From Pandoraea pneumonica (GTDB taxonomy: Bacteria > Pseudomonadota > Gammaproteobacteria > Burkholderiales > Burkholderiaceae), in NCBI RefSeq assembly GCF_902459645.1, contig NZ_CABPSK010000005.1, positions 186,001 through 250,000 of the forward strand: a stretch of 64,000 nucleotides of DNA, read 5' to 3'. The notes under the pieces were generated by a model, which saw only the letters and a program-made list of their open reading frames with translations, did no database searches and had not been told where the DNA came from. Of the stretch, positions 17,827-26,987 are shown piece after piece; position 1 is the first letter of the stretch, and each line of letters begins with the position of its first letter. The translations under genes were made by a program, and so were the position numbers.

Positions 17827-20800
17827 TTAGCGCGCACGAGGCACGAGATCTCCCGCGCGGACGGTGCCCGCAGCGCCTTCGGCAAGCCGGGCAACGTCGA
17901 TCTCGCGAACCATGACCGCAGGCTGGCCCGCAAGGGAATAGGGGGTGTAGGCCGCGCGGGCGCTGCTCAGATGGTGCGCGGCGAGTTCGACGATGTCGCG
18001 CCTGCTGGTGTGCGCAACAAAGCTGCTCGCTGGATCGAAGAAGAAGTATTCGACAACGCGGTCGTGGGTCAGTCGACGGCCCATCAACATGCCGTGGTCT
18101 CTCGTCGTGATCTCGAACGTGGCGGGCGTGGTCGCTTTGCCGCGGAAAAGGCTGTCAAGGTCGCGAATCTTGACGCTGTTCGGCGCATTGCCGCGAAAGC
18201 TGAACGACTCCCCGGCGGCCTCGTTGCGCCCCAACGCTTGGAGCCGGGCAACATAGGTTTTCGTGGCTGAGGCATCGGGTGCCTGCGCCAGCCGGTCCAA
18301 CTCGCCAAGCAGGGCGCCGTCGCGGCCATCGCGAGACGCCACGGCCATGATTCTGACTAGGCCCCGGTCGAGTGCTCCGCTGCCCAGGCCTCTGATCTGC
18401 GGGACGGTTCTGACTGTCGCGCCTGCCGCTGACGCCTGCGCTGCCAGATTGGCGATCTCCTGCGCGGCGGCTTCGGCCGCCTGCGCGCTTTCCACATCGC
18501 CCGCGATGGCACCCAGGGTTGCCGCATCGGTGAGTCGAGGGTCGAGGAAGCGGACTTTCTGCACCATCGACGGCACCCGCTCCGCTTGCCCCAGAAGACT
18601 GCGCTCGTACGCTTCACGTTTTGCCCTCCGAAAGGCTTGACGCTCGGCCGATGTGCCGCTGTTCATGGCCGCACTCAACCGCTGCCCATAGGCGCGCTCG
18701 ACGGCGTAAGCGACATGAGGCGTGTTGATGGCGGGCATGGTTCCCGGCGGCGGGGTACGGATGAAGCCCCATTTGCCTGTACGGCTTAAGCGCACATAGC
18801 CGCCGAGCGACGCCAGATCCATGTTGATCAACCGGAACTCGCCCGTTTCGGGCTCCAGGGTGACCCCGGCGAATGCGGCCGAATCCGCGTCGTCGCCGAA
18901 TTGCGCGACGAATCGGTCGCCGACGTAATACAAACCGTCGACGAGTTGGTCGTTGTTCTCCACAGGGGCGTTGAACAGGTACGCATAACCGTCGGCGGCG
19001 AGAACGCTCTTTATCGTCAGGTAGCGGGCCGCGGAGGCTGCACCGGCGCCAAGCGCTGTCGCGAGCGAATACCACCCTTCAGCGCGCATCTCGTCACCTC
19101 CGCCGATGACCATCGAGACGCCGAGTGCCCCATCGACGGCGCTCACCGCCAACGACAGAGGCCCCAGCGATTCGCCGAACCACGCGCCCAATCCCAGCCC
19201 GATATCGAGCCAGCGGATGGCGTGGGCGGTGGCTAGCAGAACACCGGTGCCGAAGTTGGCTGCTCCGAGGTCGTCTGCACCTTTCACGGTTTCGCCGTGC
19301 CGTATGAAGCTGTCCAGAACGCTCACAAAGACTTCGCCTGCGAACGGCTTGTCGTCGGCGGCAAACGGGGCTGTGTTTGTCGAAGGCTGTGCGGCGAACT
19401 GCTCGAATCGGGTGCTCACACGCTCGCGCGCGGCGGCAGGGAACATGGCGACGATTTGCGCACGTGCGTCGGCATCGGGCAATCGACTCGCCAACCATTT
19501 GTCGAGCGCGCTTCGATTCTTGAAGCCGCGCAAGACGGCGTCCGGTGACGTTGGCGTGTAGAAGAGTACCGACCCATTACTTCGATCCGTGAGAACGATG
19601 CTCAGCGATGCGATGTCGTCTACGCTCAGCCAAGCTTGTTGGAACGGCCGGTTGTCTGCCCCCGGAAGCAGTCTCGCGAGATCGTCGAACCCGGCACGCT
19701 TGGCCACAGATTTGGCAAGCGCTATGTGTTCGGCACTCAGCGTCTTGTGCGTTTGCATGGCGACGGCGTCGAGCACGAACGTCGACGCGGCAGTTCTGCG
19801 AAGCGCGTCCCGGTGTTCGGACATGAACCCACGGAACTGACGATCGAAAGTGAGCCGGAAGCGGTCGACCGAAAAGTGACCGACCAAGCGGTCGGCCGGT
19901 GGTAACGATACGGCCGTGGACGGCTCGCGGTGCGCCGTGACCGTGCTAAGCGACATCGTTTGGCTCGGCGTGACAGCAAGCGTGCCCTCGACATGCTTGA
20001 GAACGGCATCCGGCAGACGGTAAGAGACGGTCGTTCGATGGGAACCGGCGTCGAGTTCGCGTAACGGTTCACCAATGGTCAGGCGAACGTCGTCGGGATC
20101 GATCCCTTTTGCGCCCAGTTCGCTGAGCACTTCGCTCGCCAGACTTCGCGCGACGCGGCGCTGCGTGGGCATGGCCGTCGAGATTTGCAGGCGCATGTCG
20201 AGCAGCGATTGGAAGGCGTCTGCGATGTTCTCAGGCAGGCCGAGCGCGGGTGAGCGCGGCGGCGAGAGTGCGATGCCTGGGGTGCGGGCCGCGCCAAGCG
20301 CATGCAACGCGTGTGAACGCAGATGCGGTGCCGCGCCGGAAAACCAACTCGTGTAATCGGAGACGCGCTCGGGCGACGTCGCCGCATTGAAGTCGTCGCG
20401 CATTTCGCTGCGTACGACCGATAGGGACGCATAACGTGCACCAAGCAACGGGTCGTCCGGGGTCGGCGTCAACTGGATGGCGGTGATCTGGTGTGAGGCG
20501 TCTGCGCGCGGCAGACGCGCCTTCAACACGTCGTGCAGTCCGCTGCCGGTCGGTGCCGTCAAATCCTGCATCAATGCGCTGCGATCCTGATATTCGCGCC
20601 ACGGATTTGGATCGCCAGCGACATATAGCAAGCCAGCACCGCGCGCCGGTTGTGCTGAAACGAAGAACATACCGGCGGGGGCAATGGGGTCCGATGATCC
20701 GGTCGTTTGCACATAGATTTGATACGCCGTGACGCCCGCCTGGTGTCCATCGCTTTCGTGTCTGGCCGCAGCTTCGGGAAGATGCAGAATGATCTCGCCA

Positions 20801-22161
20801 AGCACCACGGCATCTGCCGAGATGTGGCTCGCCAAATAGGACAGTTGAAGATCGTCGAAAGCAAGCTGGCGCTCGGAATGATGCAGCGCCTGAACGAATT
20901 CACTGCTATACCCGGCGTCATCGTCGCCGGTCGTCAACCATTGCCATTGTCGGATGACGTCAAAGAGGTCGGCAGTCGATAAACCCGGCACCTGATCTTG
21001 CGCGTGGTAGCGGCGATTCTGATCCAACGCGCCGACGTGTATGCCGTAGTCGGGGCGCACGGAACGCGAGGTGTGGCCGTTCTTGTCAGTTATCGACTCG
21101 TCGATTCGCAACGTGCCGGCAAGAATTTGCATCGCGGCGTCAACGATGGACAGACTCTGGCGAGGCCGCCAGCGCTCTAGATGGGCGTTGTCGTATACCG
21201 GCGCTGAGGCGTCGAATCGGAACATGTTGAACTGCGTGAGTTTGACGTCGTCAAGACGCGGCGGCGTGCCGTTGTGCGGCGAGGCCGCCGCCTGTATGCG
21301 GCGCTCGAATTCGGCCGAGAGTGTCTGCCGTAGGTTGAAGACCCTCTCGGTGCGGGCAAGCGCGGCCTCATGGGCACGCGTGCGCTGGCGAAGTGCTTCG
21401 AAGTAGGCTTGCACTTCGTGATTGGTCGTTTCTGCATGCAGCAGCGCGGCGACGTCGGTCTCGATCTCAGGTGTTTCGACGCTCGCGTTCGATGCAATGT
21501 CGTGCGGGCGGCTGGGGGAGGCTGTCATCTGGTTCACGACAAATGGATGGGCAGCGTCGAGCGCATCGATGTCGCGGCGCACTCGCAGATGGCTCAGGTG
21601 TGCCGATTCCTCTAGCGTCGGCGCGAGCGTGTAGGGCATGCCATTGCCGGGAGCGCCAGTCGCGACCATCGGTGAACCTGTCTGTGAACGAAGTCCCGAG
21701 AAAAAATACAGCCACGCCACGACGTAATCCGCGGCGCCGTTACGTCCAATATTGAATCTGGGGAACGGCGCAGGCGAGGAGGCGGGCGAAGGCTCGAGCA
21801 GTGGTGACTGTCCGGCCGCCAACGCTTGCCTATGCCCGGAACCAGCCCAGCGAAAACGATCGAGATAATCGATTACTACGTCGAACCCGCGCGCTAGCGC
21901 ATTTCGCTGCGGTTGCGTGCCGTTCGGCTCCATCACGTCTGATGTCAAACGCTCGTCGAGCGTCTCAAAAAGGCGAGTCAGCGATGCGGCGTCCGGCGCG
22001 GCGTTCAAGCGGGGAACGACGCTTGGCTCGTGCAAGACGGGCGGAGCGACTGTCTCGAAGGCTGCCGGGCGTGCGACGGGGGCGGGGCGATTTTCTGAGT
22101 TCGCATCGGGTGCCCACGATTGGGGCGGTGTCATCGTCTGTGAGGGCGTAACGCCTTGCAT
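17827..22161 (-). CDS. Giant toxin-like protein 2 of 3 (DUF6543/dermonecrotic-toxin-type)
   Basis: 1444 residues, ATG at 22161 with a weak GGA ribosome site. The N-terminus is proline-rich and disordered-looking, then FDVVIDYLDRFRWAGSGH and a short hydrophobic stretch YVVAWLYFFSGL. Module A runs from DDVKLTQFNMFRF through DAAMQILAGTL to LLYVAGDPNPWREYQ (about 494-530). Module B runs from DDVRLTIGEPL through DAVLKHVEGTL to VLFYTPTSPDAVLRGFKN (about 864-890). Hydrophobic stretches WLDIGLGLGAWF and LSLAVSAVDGALGVSMVIGG lie near 985-1022. The C-terminal domain has GMLMGRRLTHDRVVEYFFFD with YFFFDP at 1372-1377. It lies 40 bases after gene 3 and 35 before gene 1, so the three are probably one mRNA. 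No secretion signal, adjacent immunity gene or enzyme motif with intact catalytic residues was seen. Confidence 0.76.
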   Translation of the reverse strand: MQGVTPSQTMTPPQSWAPDANSENRPAPVARPAAFETVAPPVLHEPSVVPRLNAAPDAASLTRLFETLDERLTSDVMEPNGTQPQRNALARGFDVVIDYLDRFRWAGSGHRQALAAGQSPLLEPSPASSPAPFPRFNIGRNGAADYVVAWLYFFSGLRSQTGSPMVATGAPGNGMPYTLAPTLEESAHLSHLRVRRDIDALDAAHPFVVNQMTASPSRPHDIASNASVETPEIETDVAALLHAETTNHEVQAYFEALRQRTRAHEAALARTERVFNLRQTLSAEFERRIQAAASPHNGTPPRLDDVKLTQFNMFRFDASAPVYDNAHLERWRPRQSLSIVDAAMQILAGTLRIDESITDKNGHTSRSVRPDYGIHVGALDQNRRYHAQDQVPGLSTADLFDVIRQWQWLTTGDDDAGYSSEFVQALHHSERQLAFDDLQLSYLASHISADAVVLGEIILHLPEAAARHESDGHQAGVTAYQIYVQTTGSSDPIAPAGMFFVSAQPARGAGLLYVAGDPNPWREYQDRSALMQDLTAPTGSGLHDVLKARLPRADASHQITAIQLTPTPDDPLLGARYASLSVVRSEMRDDFNAATSPERVSDYTSWFSGAAPHLRSHALHALGAARTPGIALSPPRSPALGLPENIADAFQSLLDMRLQISTAMPTQRRVARSLASEVLSELGAKGIDPDDVRLTIGEPLRELDAGSHRTTVSYRLPDAVLKHVEGTLAVTPSQTMSLSTVTAHREPSTAVSLPPADRLVGHFSVDRFRLTFDRQFRGFMSEHRDALRRTAASTFVLDAVAMQTHKTLSAEHIALAKSVAKRAGFDDLARLLPGADNRPFQQAWLSVDDIASLSIVLTDRSNGSVLFYTPTSPDAVLRGFKNRSALDKWLASRLPDADARAQIVAMFPAAARERVSTRFEQFAAQPSTNTAPFAADDKPFAGEVFVSVLDSFIRHGETVKGADDLGAANFGTGVLLATAHAIRWLDIGLGLGAWFGESLGPLSLAVSAVDGALGVSMVIGGGDEMRAEGWYSLATALGAGAASAARYLTIKSVLAADGYAYLFNAPVENNDQLVDGLYYVGDRFVAQFGDDADSAAFAGVTLEPETGEFRLINMDLASLGGYVRLSRTGKWGFIRTPPPGTMPAINTPHVAYAVERAYGQRLSAAMNSGTSAERQAFRRAKREAYERSLLGQAERVPSMVQKVRFLDPRLTDAATLGAIAGDVESAQAAEAAAQEIANLAAQASAAGATVRTVPQIRGLGSGALDRGLVRIMAVASRDGRDGALLGELDRLAQAPDASATKTYVARLQALGRNEAAGESFSFRGNAPNSVKIRDLDSLFRGKATTPATFEITTRDHGMLMGRRLTHDRVVEYFFFDPASSFVAHTSRRDIVELAAHHLSSARAAYTPYSLAGQPAVMVREIDVARLAEGAAGTVRAGDLVPRAR

Positions 22162-22201
22162 ATCACTTGTCCAAAAGGGGCAGGGGTGTGAGCCGGGAAT
22201 C

Positions 22202-25200
22202 TCAATGCGGCAGAACTGGGGCGCGGCTCAAGTCAGCGACCGCGCGAAATGACACCGGCGTTTGCGCCAGATCGTTGACCTTGATCCGGCGCAGGACCAC
22301 CACCGGGCTTCCGGGCGTTTCGAAGGAACCGTAGGTGGGGCGCATGAACTTCAAATGGCGTGTCACGAGTTCGAGCAGAACTTTCCTGTCGGTGTGCACG
22401 ATGCAGGCGACAGCCGGGTCGAAGAAGAAATATTCGGGATTGCCCAATTCGGACACCCGCCGCCCGAACAACATCGTGTGTCGCGGCGTACTGAGCTGAT
22501 ACGTGATGGGGGTGGTGGCTTTGCCGTCGAGGGCGCGGCTCAAACTGCCGACGTCTCGCGCGAGTGCGATGTTGCCGCCGAGCTCGATGGTTTCGTCAGC
22601 CGCTTGGCTGGTGCCCAATTGCCGCAACGACGTGAGATAGGTCCGCGTGGCCGACGACGTGGGGGCCATCGCGTATTCCCCGTGCCGCGTGAGCAGCGTG
22701 CCTTCCCGGCTGTCGCGCACTGCCACGGCCATGGCGCGCACCAGTCCGCCTTCGATCTCGCGGTTATTGATGCCAGCAACCGTTTGCACGGTCGTGACGA
22801 CGGCACCCAGCGACGGCGCTTCGTTCACGATGTTGCCGACGAGTTCAAGGGCCGCCTCGGCATCCATCGCGGATTCGATTTCGCCCGCAATCGAGCCCAA
22901 TGCCGCGTGGTCGACAACTTCGGGCGCGATAAAGTGCAGCTTGTGATAGGCCGACGGTGTTAGCAGATTTGGGCGTTGCGCAGCATCGGCACGAAACATG
23001 GCAACTTGCTTCGCATTGCGAAACACTTGGCGCTGCGCATGATCGATATCGGTGTTCACGGCCTGCAAGCGTTCACCGAAAGCTCTCTCGATGTCGTACA
23101 GCACGTGGGGATCGGTGAGCGTCGTGGCGTCTCCCGGCGCAGGCTTCGGCACGCAGCGCCATGCGCCATTGCGCCCCAACTTCATATACGGGCCAAGTTC
23201 TCGTGTGCGAGGGTCCATCAGACGGAACTCCGCCACCTCCGTATCGAACTCGAGATTCGCATGGGTGAATTGGTCGATTCTCGCGACAAAACGGCTACCG
23301 ATGAAATAGAGCCCGTTGATGACGCCGTCTTCGCCAGAGACCTCACCCTCTCGGAAAAAGCGGAACCGTGCACCACCGGGGATGCTGCCCAATACCTTCA
23401 ACCTGGACGCCGCCAGCCCCTGTGTGCCGATGGCCGTGGCAATCGACTTCAAGCCTTCCCTGCGCCATTCGCCGTCTCCCGCCAATAGGACCGTGCCCAA
23501 TCCGGCATCGACAGCGCTAATGGCCAACGACAACGGCTTGATGGGATATGCGACCCACGACGCGGCCCCCAGCGCCAAATCGAAATAGCGCACGGTGCGG
23601 GTGAGTTGTACGACGGACTCGCGTACGGCATCCGGATCTAGCGACCGATCCGTTGTCATCGTCGACTCGGCGTACTGGGCTAGCCGCTCGCCAGCGGCTT
23701 TGAAGATGTCGCCGTCAACGGGCGCGCAAATCGCGTCGATCAGGGCGCGATGTGGTGCGACGCGATGGTCCGAAGACTCGCTGCGCACATTCGCAAGCAG
23801 GTATTCATTGATCGTTGCATGTATCGTGGGCCGGAACATGGCGACGATCTCGAGGCGCTTCGCGCTGTCGCCGACTTGCTCGCCGATCCACGTATCGAGT
23901 GCCGCCCGGTTTTGAAAGCCGAGGACACTGGTGTCTTTACGCTGTGGCGCGAACATGAGGATTTTTCGCGTGGCTCGGTCGGTGATCAGCACCGCCGTGG
24001 AGTCGTAGCCGTTGATGCATAGCCATTCGCGCGTGAAGTGAATGGGAACAGCGCCACGCGGTGCCAAGCCGTCTCCCCACTGCGCACCGTCGGCGACGGC
24101 GCGCGCCAGCGCGATAAGGTCGGCATCGAGCTTGGCTTGCGTAGCACTCGCAATGGCATCCAGCGCGAAGACCATTTGCAGGTTGTGACGAATCTGCGGT
24201 GCGTTAGCGCTCGCGAAGTCCGCTACTTCACTTTGCAAGCGGTCTCGATAGCCGTTTATCGAAATTTGCTTAATCAGGGCGGCGGCGTCGGGCAATGGCT
24301 CGGTCGTGGCCGTAGGCACGTTGGCCGCGTTCTCAGAGCGCGTGAGCGCCAACACTTGTCCCGCATGCAGTTCGGGAAAGGTGCCCTCGATTTTCGCGAG
24401 CGCCGCATCGATCAGGCTCATCGTGACAATCGGCTGGGTATCGGTGGGCGGTGTGCTCTGCGCAGATTGGCCAGTCGCGCGGATTTCCAAACGCATGTCG
24501 TCGGGATCGAGGGCGCTGGCGCCGACGTCGGACAACGCGTCTCGCACCATCTCACGGGCAATGCGCCGTTCGTCAGGTAACGCGAGCGAAAGCCTGAGAC
24601 GTAAGTCGAGCATGGCTTCGATGGATTGTTCGATGTTTTGCGGCAGCAGAACGACGGGGTTGGGCCCGTGCTTACCCGGTGAAAGGCGCGCATTCTCACG
24701 GGCATCGACTTGCAGTGCGTGGTAGCGATCATCCGGCGCGGCGCCAGCAAACCATGCCGCGTAGTGCGCACGACGCGCAGGCGTGCAGGCTTGCGTCACG
24801 TTAAAGCGCATGTCATCGCGCAGCACGGTAAGTGACGCCTCGCGCGCGATTCGCAACGGATCATTAGGCGTGAGCGTCAGCCGGAAGGTTGGACGAGTGT
24901 CCGGCGTTTGCTCGATAACGCGTGCGGGCAGACGGGCGAGAATGGCTTCCGGCAGCGCTGAACGAGGGGACGACACCAATGCGCTTTGCAGGGCTTCCGG
25001 ACTCTCGTACTCTCGCCACGGGCGTGCATCGCCTGCGAGATACAGCAGTGTTTTGCCGCGATTCGGATGTTCCGAGGCGGCGAATACCCCCGCGACAACG
25101 ATGTTGTGAGGGCCTGCGTGCAGCGTGTAGGCCGTGACGTTCCCGTGCTCACCGCCATCGGCGATTCGGCCCGTCGCTTCTGGCTGCGTTAGAACGAGCT

Positions 25201-26803
25201 CCCCCAGTACGGCCGCTTCGGTCGAGATGTCTTTCGCCGTATGCGACAAGCGGAGATCGTCGCGGGCCAGCCATCGTTGCGGTCCGTCGAGCGCAGTGAG
25301 CAAACGCAGACCGGTGTCGGGCATCTCGCCTTCATCCCCCAGCCATCGCCACTCTGCGGTCACGCCTAGCAACTGGGTAATCGACAATCCCGGTACTTGT
25401 GCATCGGCGCGGTAGTAGTGATCACCGCGCAGGTCACCGGCGTACACGCCGTAGGTGGCAGGGGAGAACTCCATCGTGGTCACGTCTGGTGACAGTGAAA
25501 TCGGCAGGTCTCCGCTCACAATCTGCAATGCAGCGTCCAGGATAGGAATGCCAGCCTGCGGGCGACCGCGCTCCAGATGATTCAGATCGTAGGTGCCGGG
25601 GTTTCGCGCGAAGCCGAACGAGTCGAATTTGTACAGACGGACATCGTCAAGAGAAGCAAGCTGCCCACTAGCCCCTGCGGTCAGTGCTTGCTTCAGCTTG
25701 CTCTCAAGATGCGTCCGGAGATTCACAACGGAATCGACTTGGGCGAGCGCGGCTTCGTGTGAATCGGTCCGGTTTCGCACGGTTTCAACGAATGTACGTA
25801 CCGATTGCTGGAACGTGGGGCCCAACGAGATATCGCCAAAATCGACGTCGGGCAATGCAGCGTGCGTTGGCGAGACTGCTTGCGTTAGTGCGGGGCTCGC
25901 CTGCTCGGTGGGGGCTTCGCGGGGTAAGCGCTTGGCGCGCGACGCTGTTAGTTGCAAACGCGCAGCCGCTGACGGCGTGTTGTCGTGCACGATCGCTGGT
26001 TCGGCAAGTTGCGCGGTGTCGGTAACGTTGCGGTACGCGGCGACGGCTTGCTCAAAGTGCGATGGCATCTGCGGATGCTGCTGCGCAAATGGGTTGCTGG
26101 GGAAGGCGGGGGCGTCGGGGATGCCCGGGATGCCGGGCAGTGGCGAGCCGTGCGCGACACGCATGTTGTACAGCCAGAACAAGACGAAGCCGACAACGCC
26201 GTGGCGTGCGAAATTCATTTGCCGAAGTCTCGGCTGCGGCGCTGGAAGCGGATCTGGCAGCGGGGCGGCGAAAGGCTCGCTGCCGTTCACCGTTACCGAA
26301 TGCCCCGAACCGGCCCAGCGTGCTTGCTCAAGGAAATCGCGCAGATCGCCAAGCCAACGTGAGATATGGGTGCGCCACGAGTGCACTTCACCGGGCGTCG
26401 CACGCGCCTGCGCTCGCCCGATGGAGCGCCTCAAGTCGCGCAACGATTTCTCCGAGAGCGCGCGTGCGCAGACTTCGTGCACCGTCTCGAACGGCCGACG
26501 CTGCTCGATTGCGCTGACGACGAGATCCAGAATCGGCGCGGCAATGTCCGGATTCGCCTCCTGTGCGATGACGATGTCGATCAGCGAGTGATCGATCAGC
26601 GCTGCCAGATCATCCCCTGCCAAACCTTGCCCAGCGATGCGCAGCGTGAAGTCGAGCGCGGGTGCCAGTTGGGGCGCGACGTCAACGAGCGCGGCGTACG
26701 CCGCGTGGCTGCGCTCCGGCGGCTGCGTGGGTATGTCGCGGGTGTCGACGGGCGCTGCAAGGGGGGCTGTGCCGTTTGACAACGAGGGCGCGATGGCCTG
26801 CAT
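22202..26803 (-). CDS. Giant toxin-like protein 3 of 3 (DUF6543/dermonecrotic-toxin-type), first gene of the array
   Basis: 1533 residues from the ATG at 26803, which has GGAG eight bases upstream; an in-frame GTG at 26833 would add 10 residues. Same architecture as gene 2 and its closest relative: WRTHISRWLGDLRDFLEQARW, GFVLFWLYNMRVAHG, module A from DDVRLYKFDSFGF through DAALQIVSGDL to LLYLAGDARPWREYES (about 569-605), and WFAGAAPDDRYHAL. Module B runs from DDMRLEIRATG through DAALAKIEGTF to ILMFAPQRKDTSVLGFQN (about 946-970). Hydrophobic LSLAISAVDAGLGTVLLAG is near 1087-1110, and the C-terminal YFFFDP at 1458-1463. It is the promoter-proximal gene of the array, separated from cbiX by a terminator and about 150 bases. 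Likely a large effector or toxin, by family resemblance only. Confidence 0.76.
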   Translation of the reverse strand: MQAIAPSLSNGTAPLAAPVDTRDIPTQPPERSHAAYAALVDVAPQLAPALDFTLRIAGQGLAGDDLAALIDHSLIDIVIAQEANPDIAAPILDLVVSAIEQRRPFETVHEVCARALSEKSLRDLRRSIGRAQARATPGEVHSWRTHISRWLGDLRDFLEQARWAGSGHSVTVNGSEPFAAPLPDPLPAPQPRLRQMNFARHGVVGFVLFWLYNMRVAHGSPLPGIPGIPDAPAFPSNPFAQQHPQMPSHFEQAVAAYRNVTDTAQLAEPAIVHDNTPSAAARLQLTASRAKRLPREAPTEQASPALTQAVSPTHAALPDVDFGDISLGPTFQQSVRTFVETVRNRTDSHEAALAQVDSVVNLRTHLESKLKQALTAGASGQLASLDDVRLYKFDSFGFARNPGTYDLNHLERGRPQAGIPILDAALQIVSGDLPISLSPDVTTMEFSPATYGVYAGDLRGDHYYRADAQVPGLSITQLLGVTAEWRWLGDEGEMPDTGLRLLTALDGPQRWLARDDLRLSHTAKDISTEAAVLGELVLTQPEATGRIADGGEHGNVTAYTLHAGPHNIVVAGVFAASEHPNRGKTLLYLAGDARPWREYESPEALQSALVSSPRSALPEAILARLPARVIEQTPDTRPTFRLTLTPNDPLRIAREASLTVLRDDMRFNVTQACTPARRAHYAAWFAGAAPDDRYHALQVDARENARLSPGKHGPNPVVLLPQNIEQSIEAMLDLRLRLSLALPDERRIAREMVRDALSDVGASALDPDDMRLEIRATGQSAQSTPPTDTQPIVTMSLIDAALAKIEGTFPELHAGQVLALTRSENAANVPTATTEPLPDAAALIKQISINGYRDRLQSEVADFASANAPQIRHNLQMVFALDAIASATQAKLDADLIALARAVADGAQWGDGLAPRGAVPIHFTREWLCINGYDSTAVLITDRATRKILMFAPQRKDTSVLGFQNRAALDTWIGEQVGDSAKRLEIVAMFRPTIHATINEYLLANVRSESSDHRVAPHRALIDAICAPVDGDIFKAAGERLAQYAESTMTTDRSLDPDAVRESVVQLTRTVRYFDLALGAASWVAYPIKPLSLAISAVDAGLGTVLLAGDGEWRREGLKSIATAIGTQGLAASRLKVLGSIPGGARFRFFREGEVSGEDGVINGLYFIGSRFVARIDQFTHANLEFDTEVAEFRLMDPRTRELGPYMKLGRNGAWRCVPKPAPGDATTLTDPHVLYDIERAFGERLQAVNTDIDHAQRQVFRNAKQVAMFRADAAQRPNLLTPSAYHKLHFIAPEVVDHAALGSIAGEIESAMDAEAALELVGNIVNEAPSLGAVVTTVQTVAGINNREIEGGLVRAMAVAVRDSREGTLLTRHGEYAMAPTSSATRTYLTSLRQLGTSQAADETIELGGNIALARDVGSLSRALDGKATTPITYQLSTPRHTMLFGRRVSELGNPEYFFFDPAVACIVHTDRKVLLELVTRHLKFMRPTYGSFETPGSPVVVLRRIKVNDLAQTPVSFRAVADLSRAPVLPH

Positions 26804-26926
26804 GAACGATGCTCCGAATTGAAAGGCACGCACCTGCCGGCCGGATGACTGGGCGAAGAGGGGCGTGTGCCTTCATCGAGACATATGCTCGTTCGGCGTA
26901 CTCGTTGGGGATTCCAGATTTCGGCT

Positions 26927-26953
26927 CGTGGCGGACATTGGGAAGTCGCCACG
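26927..26953. promoter_or_regulatory. Inverted repeat upstream of the toxin-like array
   Basis: CGTGGCG (26927-26933) and CGCCACG (26947-26953) form a perfect 7-bp dyad with a 13-base spacer in the only gap that can hold the array promoter (26804-26968). It is well placed for an operator, but I see no convincing -35/-10 pair nearby, so this is tentative. Confidence 0.3.
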
Positions 26954-26961
26954 AAATGCGT

Positions 26962-26985
26962 GAGAAAAGCGCGGGCCGACCGCGC
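26962..26985 (-). terminator. Short terminator after cbiX
   Basis: On the minus strand, just after the cbiX stop, GCGCGG-TCGGC-CCGCGC is followed by TTTTCTC. It would separate the lptF-lptG-cbiX transcript from the toxin-like array. Confidence 0.5.
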
Positions 26986-26987
26986 GG

